Below are positions 49,407 to 59,785 of a stretch of DNA of 64,000 bases, in pieces (the stretch's first letter is position 1; each line of letters opens with the position of its first letter). The notes under the pieces are model-generated. The model ran no database searches. It saw only the letters and a program-made list of their open reading frames with translations, and was not told the origin of the DNA. Position numbers and translations under genes: made by a program. The DNA comes from Phaffia rhodozyma (taxonomy: Eukaryota > Basidiomycota > Tremellomycetes > Cystofilobasidiales > Mrakiaceae): the NCBI GenBank assembly GCA_014706385.1, contig JACGZH010000001.1:682001-746000 (forward strand). Reading direction: 5' to 3'.

Positions 49407-50949
49407 TTATTCTTCCCACTCAACTCCAACCCATTCTTGTCCCCACTCACCTCCGCAACCGTCTACACAACTGAACACACAGATCGTTCCCCACTCCATT
49501 CCCGTCTTAACCTCCCTATCTTTCTTCTCTAGAACCTTGTGTACCTCTGCTTGTCTCCTTCTTGCTTCTTCCTCCTCTTTCTCCGTTGCGTCTGTTTCGT
49601 TCTTCTTGTCTGTATCACTCTTTTCAATCGACTCACCACCGGTCGGGAAAAGCGAGGAAGAATTTGTGATTTCTTGAACTCTCAAGATAGTGAGCAGACC
49701 AGGAGTTAGCTGAAGCTCAAAGGCTCGGTCCGCCCCACACCGATCGCATCGGGGAATTCGCGTCGGGTCAAAGACCTTTCGTTTGGGACCAGAGGTAGAC
49801 CCGAGCGTTCCTGTGGGAAGAGGAGGTGTTTGATAGAGGAGTTGATGAAGTTTGGATGTAGAGGAGTAAGCGAGCGGGTTGCCACCAAAGTCGTATCTGA
49901 TCGGTTATGATTGCTTAAGAGGTCAGATCTGTGATAGAAGAGAGTCGGATGGAGACAACTACAAGGCTAGAGAACACCTACCTGACGACCTGTTCTGGCT
50001 CCTCGTTCAGCCTGCCCAAAAACCTTTCAAGTGTTTCATCCAACCCGGGGATTCCACTTTCCTTTAGCGTGAAGTCAAACTCATCCACAATCTTCTTCCC
50101 AGAAGAAGCAGCAGCAGAGGCAGCGTCGAGAGATGTCTGTTCGGCGGCTTTAGAGCTTTTGGTCTTCGTCAGGTATTCAGTCTCAGTTTCAAGGTATTGA
50201 GCCGGGTAAGCAGAAGTCTCGGTCCAGGCTAGATATAGAAAAACCAAAAGATTAGGACACAAGAGTTGGAAGAGGTTAAACAGTTACCTGCGAAATGACT
50301 TGAGTCTCTACAAGGCGACTCACCAGAATCAACAGTCTTGTCGCTCAGCTGGAGCTGCCCAACTTTTACTCGGGCCTGGTCAATCTCTTCCAGCTTCTGA
50401 GTAGTTGAAGAGCTTCCACTACGCTTGACAGAAGTGAACGCCCGGACACTATACATATGAGATTTAAAACCGTGGAAGGATTGATGAGCAACCTTTGTGT
50501 CTCATAAGAAATCTCCTTCGATAATTTCTTCCTCCTAGGCTTTTCTGATCACACAGAGAAAACGAAAAAGATAGAAATGCAGAAAGAACTTATACAAACC
50601 TTCCTTTCCCACCCTCACCTTGACATCCTCCCCTCGCGCATCCAAAGACATAGACCACCCGATCATCCTCCGTTCCTTCTAATGGCGCGTATAACTGCAC
50701 CAACAGCTCCATACCCTGCTCACAGCTAGGACAACTTGCCTCCTTCAGGTTAGGCACTGATTTGATACCAGTGAGGAAGGAAGGTCTGCCGCCGAGGTGA
50801 GAGACTTGTGGGTCAGAGAGGTCGGAGGGAAGGGTAATGAGACCATCGGGAAGACCGAGCATTGTGCTTGTAGCGATATCGGATCTTGATGAAGAAGCGG
50901 AAGATTCTGACCATGAGTCTTCATCTGAGTGATTTGGATCGGAAGTCAT
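49407..50949 (-). CDS. TSR4: Tsr4/PDCD2-like uS5 chaperone, 40S ribosome biogenesis
   Basis: Tsr4 (PDCD2/PDCD2L in animals) is a dedicated chaperone that captures nascent ribosomal protein uS5 (Rps2) and is needed for 20S pre-rRNA processing. The N-terminal half has VSHLGGRPSFLTG, a CPSCEQGMELLVQLYAPLEG zinc-ribbon-like segment and VVYVFGCARGGCQ. A variable linker follows. The PDCD2_C domain runs from DETLERFLGRLNEEPEQVVR through YDFGGNPLAY and IPRCDRCGADRAFELQLTPG to EWGTICVFSCVDGCGGEW at the very end. All paired cysteines expected for the family are visible. An ATG at 51045 would add 32 residues; I prefer 50949 because the acidic SDEDSWSESS start is the usual kind. At least four exons. Confidence 0.93.
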
Positions 50950-51403
50950 GGCAAGAGTTCTGGTTGTTGTCTGTAAGTTAGTCAGTCGACTACAAGTTGT
51001 TGGCGAAGGTAGTCGTAGGTATAGGCGCGTTCTAACACGGTGCAAAAATCAGCTTCAATGAATTTTAACGTCATCGTTCCTCTTGGTTCAGGAGAATTCT
51101 TCCTACGCCGCTACTCACAACTAGTCGACGTGTAAGGACTATATCCTTCTGAGGATATGTCTTCTACCATTTCTCCAAGCTATAATCAAAGCCGATATGT
51201 CTTGATGTGTCATAGGGTTGTCTATGATATCAATTTTTGCCTTTCATAGTGAACGAATGGTCTCATCAAACAAGAGAAACATCGCTCAAGACCTCTGTAC
51301 TTCGAATTTTTGACCTTTCCCATCCTTCAGCCTTCACCTGTTTCCACGCAATCTTTGCATGTATTCTAACACTATTATCATTGTCATCATTCGAGAATTT
51401 TAA
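50950..51403. other. 5' flank of TSR4 / 3' flank of MED18
   Basis: About 450 AT-rich bases between two - strand genes. No gene is seen. It should contain the TSR4 promoter and the MED18 3' UTR. Confidence 0.4.
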
Positions 51404-52476
51404 TTAATTTGATCCCTCGACCCGTCCTAGTTTCACAAGTCCAACAAGCTGTCGTCTGATGTTTAGAGCGTGTTCTATCGTCTGAGCAACAAGAGCGTAA
51501 GGTATAGGAGGCGACAGAACTTTGATTGTATATGTTTCCGGTGTAGACGGAGAGCGCTATATATTCATACGCGCAACATGATGTAAAGATTGAATGGGCG
51601 TTAGAAAGAAGAAAACGAGGTCACAAGATGAAAGAGATGATAGGTGTTGCGTACCACGTCGTTTGTGTCGAGTGAGTAAACTTCTATTCGGAGCCCAACG
51701 GCGAGCATGAAGATAAATCCTCTTTTTGTTGAGCTCGAGACTCTAAATTAAGTATCAATGCATCAGATATATTCAGCTAGAGTGCAGGTATCGGCTGAAA
51801 AAGAAGTAGGATTGGAAGAGTGAAACATAGTCGGAGGAAAACATACTTTTGAAAGCCTAATTGAGTAGCTGCTTCCTCTCCTGAACACCCGGCTGAGATT
51901 TGAGTGTACGTACACGGTGTCACGAGCGCCTTAAAGAAGAGAATTGCAAAGACACAAGTGAGCAATTCTAGACGTCAGAATCATATCGCATATGAAATGA
52001 GATAGTAATGAGAACGTGATAGAGCTTACCTGGGGAGTGGCACGGATAGACTCTGGGCGTTGATATGCTACCTGTTCTTTGAATATCTCGTAAGACGTGG
52101 TGAGTTCAATATAATAACAGAAAGGCATGTTTTTAGTATAGACGAGCGCCTACAAGATATCTGCTCAAATGGAGAGAGTGAATGAGCCACGTCAGATTAG
52201 GTCGATGAGTATAAGAAACATGATTAGAGAAGAAGGGACGGACGTCATGAGTTCTCCATCCTCATCCACCTTCCGAGCTCTGATCGTTCCATCCTCTGCT
52301 CGCGATCCTATTTGTCTAGCCAAAGGCTGCATGAGACTTTCCTCCTGGATGAACGGGGAGGATAGTATCGACATCCTCGAGAGTTTCTCGATCAACAAAG
52401 GATGGATTGAAGACGCTAAGTGGCCGAGGAGAGAGACTTCGAATCTCTGGGATGGATGAACCGATGTAGGCACCAT
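51404..52476 (-). CDS. MED18: Mediator subunit Med18 (Srb5)
   Basis: Head-module subunit of the RNA polymerase II Mediator complex, which pairs with Med20. I assembled about five exons. Exon 1 opens MVPTSVHPSQRFEVSLLGHL, the family's beta-barrel start, and runs to RARKVDEDGE. A 120-nt exon (ALVYTKNMPFCYY to ESIRATPQ) is followed by ALVTPCTYTQISAG through EEAATQLGFQ. The next exon reads KVSSSTKRGFIFMLAVGLRI then EVYSLDTNDV, matching the conserved strand pair of Med18. The last exon has KVLSPPIPYALVAQTIEHAL and stops at 51404-51406. The donor of intron 1 is not certain (two phase-0 GT sites exist). An in-frame ATG at 52530 would add 18 residues. No single motif defines the family, so the call rests on overall order of strands and the short length of about 240 residues. 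Confidence 0.72.
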
Positions 52477-52664
52477 GTTGTGAAAAAGAGGAAGAGAACT
52501 AATGGGTTGAAGTAGGTGTGTCTCAAGCAAATAGGATGGCTCGACGTTTTGGTATGTAGAGGAGGAAAGTGAAAGTAGGCGGCGCTCGCCGTTGAAACGA
52601 ATCCAACGCGACTCTCATCTCCTTTGCTTTAAACCATCAAACCCATTGACCTCGTTCAAACAAC
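52477..52664. promoter_or_regulatory. Compact divergent promoter between MED18 and VMA9
   Basis: Only 188 bases separate the two start codons (52476 on -, 52665 on +). Both promoters must be here or overlap the neighbouring leaders. The stretch just before VMA9 has a TTTGCTTTAAACC segment and a CA-rich leader. Confidence 0.5.
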
Positions 52665-53374
52665 ATGTCTGGATATCTCGTGGTTGTTATTGCACTCATC
52701 GCTGTAAGAACCTCTTCTATCCCCCTATATACTGCTAAGATGATGTGTCTTTCTTCCGCTGATTACTTTGCTCTCTCTTTCTGCATGTCGACCCTGCCTG
52801 TAGGCCGCTCTCGGCTCTGGCTCATGGTTTGTGATTCCCAAAGGTCCGAATCAGACGTACGTCCTTCTCCTTTACAAGACTTTTATCTCTCTATCCACTT
52901 TGTTTCTTCACTACCTATTCATGTTTCGATTAAATCAACCAACGGATGACCAACCTGACCGTATTTGTGATTGTGATTTTCATGATGAATAGATTGATCC
53001 GAACGAGTATCCTTCTCGCTCTCACGTCATGCTATCTTATGTACGACCTCTCCTTCCTGATCGATCTGTTCTACCTTTGTCCGGCTGGTCAATCGTATAC
53101 ACGTCTCATTGCTGACTTTGATCGCCGAATATCATCATGTTGTCTGATCGAACGTGATGTCATGATGTGTCTTGTTTCCTTCTTAGGTGGGGGATCACGT
53201 ATCTGTCGCAACTCCACCCTTTACTCTGTGAGTACTTTTTTTCCTTTTGAGATGTCTCATCATGAGTCTGTTTAGTTAAGTGCCGATCTGAAGATAGAAC
53301 CTTGATCTGACTCATTTTGTGTGACTTGCATAGCACCACGGCGAGCGGACCTTAGACCTGCCTACCAAGAGTAG
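52665..53374 (+). CDS. VMA9: V-type ATPase subunit e (Vma9)
   Basis: A tiny membrane subunit of the V0 sector of the proton pump that acidifies the vacuole. Five exons (52665-52703, 52804-52856, 52993-53040, 53187-53227, 53334-53374) join in exact phase to give only 73 residues, the usual length. The first membrane span is MSGYLVVVIALIAAALGSG. The conserved loop WFVIPKGPNQTLIRTS is followed by the second span LLALTSCYLMWGITYLSQ. The family's signature end LHPLLSPRRADLRP is intact. Introns make up about two thirds of the locus, so no long open frame is visible. It shares a very short promoter with MED18. Confidence 0.95.
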
Positions 53375-53959
53375 AGAAACGATCAAAGATCTCACTTCCA
53401 TTGGCCGTTCTCAACTCTTTTTCCATGATGATACAACTCTTTTCTCGACATACACCCCATACAAAACGCATATGTACCCGATGAACCATTTTTAAATAAA
53501 TAATCTCCCAAGAAGTGTTGACGTTATAAGTGATAAACTAAGCAACACAACGTGCATACTAAATCGTTCTAAATGATTGAAGCAGACGAACAAAACCAAA
53601 AAGGATGCACCTCCGCCCGCCCCGAAGGGAGAATGAAGGCTTGAGAAAGATTACGAATCTGAAGCTGGCGAACCAACCACACTCTACCGATACAAGCTGA
53701 TGAGGACCATGTGTCGCCGTGCAATGTCAGCGATCGATACAGGACAGAGAGTTTTATGACGCTCTCTGTCAACTCAAGGTAAGTATGAAAGGCATGGGAA
53801 AAGTTCATAGTCAGAAGGTGCAACTTTTGACTGGGCCAGAGCCGCGGTGGTGATTACCTAAGAATCGATCGGCTCTTAACCCTACACTCACGTTCATCGT
53901 CATTAACCTCACATGTATGTAGTCGTCTACAGAGTCGGACGATCAAGCACACGAACATA
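53375..53959. other. Intergenic, VMA9 3' flank and CDC123 promoter
   Basis: An 84-codon open frame on the - strand (53569-53823) shows no domain and no splice partners, so I do not call it. The region before 53960 has no clear TATA box. It should hold the VMA9 3' UTR and the CDC123 promoter. Confidence 0.35.
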
Positions 53960-54195
53960 ATGCCAGTCCCTGCACCATCGCCACCCCAAGTTGTTCCTAC
54001 ATTGACCCGATCGAAACTTCGTCATTTTCGGTTCTCTGAATGGTACCCAGTCTTTAGGAGAGTTTCTATCAGAGGGACGGTTTTCAAATTTTCTCCGGAA
54101 GAGCAAGTCACCTTCACCAAGTGGTTCGACGAGGATGGGATGAGGTTGCCGGATGGTGTTCTTCTAGAGGACCTCGAGAGTCACGATGACGATGC

Positions 54196-54227
<32 letters not shown>

Positions 54228-55416
54228 TGGCAGACGACGATAGGTCTGTTCTACCTGTTCTTATTCATTGACAAATCAATTACTCAAGAAGCATACCTCT
54301 GCTATACCACTTGTAGTTCATCTAGCTCATCCTCTACACCTCCTGTGTATTCACTCCCTCGGCTCACATCTCATATTGCCTCCACATTCACAACGTTCAA
54401 GCCGTCCGGAGTATTTCCTAAGCTTAACTCTGTCTGCCCTCAAGATGCTCAATGGATCTTGCCTTTTCCACTGCCTATGAAATGTCCCAGCATCGAAGAC
54501 CTTTTTATGGTTCTTAAAGCAAGCGGGCTCATGAACGGCGTAATGGAAGCGCTCAATCAGACACGCACGGATGGGGAAGAAGCCGTAGACGGGGTAATAG
54601 AAGATGAAACCGAGGACCAGGGTCAAGGCGAACTACTTGAGATGGTTCTCAAAAAGTGGTATGATCTCGACAGATCCAGAGAATTTAGGATGTTCATCCG
54701 GGACAACACACTGCTGGGAATCTGTCAGCGAGACACAAACTTTTATGAGCATCTGGTGGATCCGGACACACAAGCGAAGATACACCAGTCGTTGCTGGAG
54801 TTCTTTGACACCACCATTCGCGGCAAATTCGCCGGTGGGCCCGACTGTATGTTTCATTCTTTCCTACTCTCTTCTTTTATAATGTCAGCTGCTTCAGAAA
54901 AACTGCGAACCCTTTCTCGAGCCTAACCAATAATACTTGTCATGGCGAATTACAGACGTCGTGGATGTCTATATGACATCTAACCTTTCATCTGCACACA
55001 TCGTCGACTTTTCACCCTACCATCCGTTTCATACTTCTCCTCTTCTTTTCAGTTATGAACAACTGCACGAGCTCTATCTGTCCACCTTGTCCTCACCTTC
55101 ATGTACCGGGTCTGAGTCATCTTCACTCTCACGAGACTCTCACCCAATCGACGCTCTTTCAGCTCTCTCTCTTTCAGACTTACCAGCGTCTCAAACTACA
55201 CCAGACGACGATGATGAGGAAGAACAAGACGTTGAAGTCATCACGAGCCTACCACTTCTTTTGATGATTCCTTCCAGGGCTCATCCGATGGCGGCGAGGA
55301 ATGCGCCTGCCTGGCCCGCTTACCCAGTTGATGTCAACTGTATAGGCGGCGGAAGAGATATCGAGGAGTTCAAGAAGGTTTGGGAGGAAGAGGTCAGAGA
55401 AGCCGCCAGAAATTGA
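53960..55416 (+). CDS. CDC123: Cdc123, eIF2 assembly factor (ATP-grasp fold)
   Basis: Cdc123 (D123) binds the eIF2 gamma subunit and drives assembly of the eIF2 heterotrimer, so it controls translation initiation and G1 progression. Three exons join in phase. Landmarks are FRFSEWYPVF near the start, then GTVFKFSPEEQVTF and DGMRLPDG, a run of ten or more Asp, KLNSVCPQDAQWILPFPLPM with KCPSIEDLFMVLKAS, FRMFIRDNTLLGICQRDTNF and YEHLVDPDTQAKIHQSLLEF. After an intron comes YVVDVYMT, equivalent to the metal/ATP-binding strand of the grasp fold. A long acidic Ser-rich insert precedes NAPAWPAYPVDVNCIGGG. The Asp run comes from a GAT microsatellite. The gene ends 175 bases from the IPI1 stop, facing it. 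Confidence 0.95.
54197..54226 (+). repeat. (GAT)10 microsatellite coding for poly-Asp in CDC123
   Basis: Ten perfect GAT triplets extend a poly-aspartate run within the N-terminal lobe of Cdc123. It keeps frame, so repeat-length variation would change only the length of the acidic loop. Useful as a strain marker. Confidence 0.9.
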
Positions 55417-55591
55417 AAGAGTCTTTCTCTACTTTGATCCCGTCCTCCCACGCTCAACCGGTTTGCTTGCTTTCAGAAACATATGTAAAAAAAAGGTTCA
55501 AGTAACTCTCCATGATGAACAATTCTATATATGTATCTCACTCTCGAAGAATCCAGTGTAAACAAGGACGATGACGACAAAGTCTTCATTT

Positions 55592-58500
55592 CTATCTTTT
55601 AAGTTCTTTCAACCCAACCCAGTACCTACTCGCCTCACCTTTGTCTTCCACAGCGACAACATCTACTGCTTGCTCGACCGCTTTCTCCAAAGCCTGTCTC
55701 TGATCTTTATCAGCTACAGCCGAGCCTTCTAAGATCGATAGATTACAGAGCAACCAAGCGGTATCGATAGCCAGCATCCTGACAACTCGACCTCTACCTT
55801 CCAAAGGAAGTTTCGTCCACGGTCCAGGAAGCGCACCGCGCGAGGGAATGTTCATGGTGAAATACGAGGGAAACGATGGCAGGATAGCGGGGAGGATGCG
55901 ATTGAGGTAGGTCTTGAGCATTGTCTGAGTAAGTCGAAGCACGAGCTATGTGTGTATCATATATCAAAATCGAATGACATGGCAACAGTCCAGTTAGTCT
56001 ACTGATCTTCCTTGATTCTCGCGGAAGGAGATGAAAATTCACCTCTGAAAGTTGAAGATCTTTACTTCCAGCTTCCCAGATGATCCGAGGCAACGTCTTG
56101 AAAAAGTTCTCGACCTCTGATGCCAGACCTGATGTGAGAACGGACGAAGGTTCACGCAACCGGAAAGGACCGTTGTATAAGGTAAATGTCTCCAGCTGAA
56201 GGGAGGAAGGGGTTTGATTACACACAAGAAGGACAAAACGGGAGTATGTCAGCATCTCGAGTCACAACTAGAGAAACTGAGAGACTGGGTTCAGAAGGAA
56301 AAGAAACATTGTACATACCAAGCACAACCTGCCCAAGAACTCCAATCCGATTTTCTTCGTCGGATCCAAACTCTTCAACCGATTGTAATGTTCAAACACT
56401 GCCTTTCCAATCAAGAGCGATACGTTCTTTCCGTTCTCTACGGGTGAGGCAGTTTGGTCTGTCTTGACAGCCGGAGCTGGAGGAGGTTGACAAAGGAGAG
56501 ACCAAATAGTCGGAAGGAGAGCTTCATACGTATGGGAAGGAAGCGATTGACCTAGAGGAGAGGAAGCCGAAACGGTCTGCGAGGAAAGAAGACGGTTTGT
56601 GTTGTTTGATCAGACGGGGTATTGAAACTTTAGAGCTTTCATATTGACAATTGATCTGAAGACTCACTTCTCCTCTCAGTAGCTCGCTGACCCAAACAGC
56701 GACCTTATCAACCAACACTTTCTCGCTCGCCCCGGTCCCTTTTCTCATTCTCGTATAGCATTCTTCCAATGCTTTCTTCCTCTCGGTAGGGTTCGAACTC
56801 TTCGTTCTGGGGGCGACTGAAGAGTGGGTCAAGGACACTTGAGCAACGAGTGAGGAGAATGCAAGAGAGAGCGATAGGAGAAGAGATTCGGACTTCAGGA
56901 CAGAAGAAACCGAAGATGATCAGCTGTATTGTACAAACATAGAAGAATTTGAACATGTTGACTTATCATGGACATACTTTGACATCCCTCTTCTGGAAAG
57001 TGGACGAATTGAAGGGAAAGTACACGGCCATGTGATTCAACATCGTTCTCAGACCCTTTTTGACTCCACTCAACGTTTCTCTTGGCTGTTTGGGAAAAAT
57101 GCATGTATCAGAGTGTATGAGAATAGATGCACAAATTGTCAGCTCACCATCCCGATGACATTGAGTACAGCTCTTGGAAAATTTAGCCAAACCAAATGAT
57201 GGGGAAAAAGCTACGAACCAAAGATTCAGAATTTCCCATGACTGTCCTTCCCAGCACACTTGCTAATTCTCCTACCACGGCAATCAGCTCCAGTTCCTCA
57301 CCCGCCACCGAAACTTGAGTGATCGATCCAGAAGGATCAAATGCGCCTGGTGCTGCATCCAAGAATGTTGAAAGCAGAAGCGGGTGGAGAGATTGATACA
57401 TTCCTGCTGCAGCCCTAGCCTTTTCTCTTCTCTCAACCGGTTGGATGCCACTTCCTTCTCTTCCTTCGGCTGGGCTGGAGGAAATGAGCGAGGAAGAAGA
57501 AAGCGAAGATGAGTTTATGGCCAGAGAGGAAAGATCCCAAGCGTCTGGTGTAGTTCCAAGCGCCCAAGAGTCAACCCGTCCCGCCGAAGACGAAGGAGTG
57601 CTGGTAAGAGAATTAGAAAATTCGGCAAACGCCACAGGAGACGCAAACGAATGAGCAAAGAACCAGGTAGATTCTCGGGATGTTGCTGCAATTGAAGAGG
57701 ATGAAGACGTCGCTGATGCTGTCGAAGTGGATGGCATGTTCGAGTCTAAAGCCGCCTTCAGGAATTTTTCCAGGGCCTGAAGGACAATAAGTTTTGCGCC
57801 TGATTTGAGGGGTACACTTGCTACACCAGCTTGTTGTTTCCCTCCATTGTTCCCGCCTCCAAGACCCAAGACTCCCATGAGACCTTCACCGGCTCTTCCA
57901 CCGGTCCCTCTATTCTGAACCCATCCTTCGACGCAGAGCGAGGGATAGTGCTCGAGCAGAACACGGAAAGACTTGACTGCATCTATTCGGACCTCGGGAA
58001 ATATATGGGAAAGCGCGGAAGAGAAGTGAAGGAATATGACAGGTAGGTGAGGGATGAGACCTGAATGGGGTAGGATGGATAATAGATGAGAGAGGAAGAC
58101 GGGAAGGGTCTTTCGGACAGATGAGTCCTGAATGAAATGAGGGAAAACGGGTCAGTGGGTTGCACCAAGAAAGACTTGACGTGAAATGTATAAAGAAACT
58201 GACTTCGTCGTTGATATATCTGACGATTACGCCCACGACCGAGGAAAGTTCCTTTACTCTGAGCGAGGGATACGCAGTTAAGATTTCTTTCAAACCATAG
58301 ATGGCATCTAGATTATAACAAACGTATTCAAGGAAGGGGAATAAGGATCGATTTGTAGTCTCCTTAAGCTCGTCGATCACCATAAAGATTACAACAACGA
58401 TACCTTTTCGGATGCCGGCGTTATAGTGCTTAGATTGAACGATCAGGTCTGCAAAAGTGTGGTTTCGTTTGGTGAGAGGGACGGTCTCATCATGCTCTAC

Positions 58501-58925
58501 CGATATCGATTGGTTAGGTAGAACGATGGCTATAGAGAAGTATTAGACAAGCAGGTCAGCATTGAAAAGATTGAGTGTGAGAGAAGACACAATTAAGGTA
58601 TTGCTGGAGCGGATATGAGGACACACATCGAGCCTGTTCAACAAAAAAATATTATTAGGCGTTGTTGCAATCCTTGTTGAGACTATGAGTATTTAAAGAC
58701 AGGGTTGAGGCTTACCTTATAAGATGTATCAGTCGCATTGTTAGCCTGCTGTTTCCCTTTACCAAGCTTGAACTTTGCTTTCTGTTGAACCAAGTATTGG
58801 TGTCGTTTGTAACAGAAGGGTATATTTCAGTCAGTATAGTTATATTCTGACGAGTGCGAGAAAAGAGCCATCCTCACCGAGAAGTCTGCCACCTTGGCCT
58901 TCTTCTGTTTAGCAGACTTAGGCAT
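55592..58925 (-). CDS. IPI1: Ipi1/Tex10, Rix1-complex subunit for 60S maturation
   Basis: Ipi1 forms the Rix1 complex with Rix1 and Ipi3. That complex recruits the midasin ATPase to pre-60S particles and is needed for ITS2 processing; in other fungi it also supports heterochromatin. The N-terminus MPKSAKQKKAKVADFS is followed by KFKLGKGKQQANNATDTSYK and IVLPNQSISVEHDE. Helical repeats follow: TFADLIVQSKHYNAGIRKDA, IYGLKEILTAYPSLRV, VRYINDEDSSVRKTLPVFLS and HIFPEVRIDAVKSFRVLLEH. The C-terminal half is variable but helical, and ends ASRYWVGLKELKR. Multiple introns are present. It lies about 24 kb from the gene for its partner midasin, on the same strand. It shares an 860-base divergent promoter with malic enzyme. 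Confidence 0.93.
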
Positions 58926-59785
58926 GGAGACTTGATGGTGATTGTGAACGTGGTTGAGAGTGTGTATATGTGTTGATAATATAACTTATATTGTCTATCC
59001 CATACAAGATTGTGAAGTCGTTCAACTCTAAGAATCGCATAATTTTTGGGAAACCGGTCGGTTAGTCACCGATATGACCACCACAGATGACACCCAAGAC
59101 ATGGGCGTCCAACCCCCAACATATGGGCGGCGAAATCCCTGTTCCCCTCGGTTCTTCCTTTTCGGGAAAGCTTAGGAAAAGCCGAAAAATAAGCGCACAC
59201 GACTAAAGCCACTCTTAAATCTGGAGGTTTTATCGGAATTATTTCCTGAGGAGACTTGAAGAAGGATGGTAACAAGAGCGAAGAGAAGCACAACAATCAT
59301 TTTTAACAATCATCTTTAACAATCATAGGCAGAGTCAGTGACGTACATATAGACGGACAGACGACCAGCTGAATCTCGCCTTCATCTCTTTGCTCTCGAG
59401 TTCTGACCTGAACAAGCATGAATCACGAGTGGCCGTATAGGTGTATGGTATATTACATCGGATCGGCCAAACTTCACGAGGTCGGCCGAGGAAATCCGAA
59501 GAAAGCCATGATGATGCTATCTCTTGATCTAATCAACCGATTTTAACCAGTAAAGTACCTGCACATTCTCACACCCTCCTTCATTCTCGGACGAAAGAAT
59601 TCCCAATGAGGCAATTGCCGCCAGTATTTTATACAGATCTGCTATACATGTGCTTTTCTCGCTTGTTGCTCTTTGCACTGTTCCTCTAACTCTTGTCTTT
59701 CTTTGAGTCGCTCTTTTTAACGGTCTTTCCATCCTCCTCTCATCATCAACCCGGGTTTGAGCCGAGAAAAAAATTAAAAAAGCGG
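58926..59785. promoter_or_regulatory. Divergent promoter region of IPI1 and malic enzyme
   Basis: 860 bases between the two start codons. No gene is supported. A CAATAC/CAAT-type element and short direct repeats of TTTTAACAATCAT (about 59298-59325) are visible. Leader sequence before malic enzyme is CT-rich (about 59640-59755). Confidence 0.4.

Noticed and set aside
52169..52459. 96-codon + strand frame
   Set aside because: It lies antisense to MED18 exon 1 and has no domain or leader of its own.
53569..53823. 84-codon - strand frame between VMA9 and CDC123
   Set aside because: No recognisable motif and no splice partners; consistent with chance.
56790..56815. GGTTCGAACTC, a B-box-like sequence
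   Set aside because: It is inside the IPI1 coding frame and no A box or cloverleaf surrounds it.
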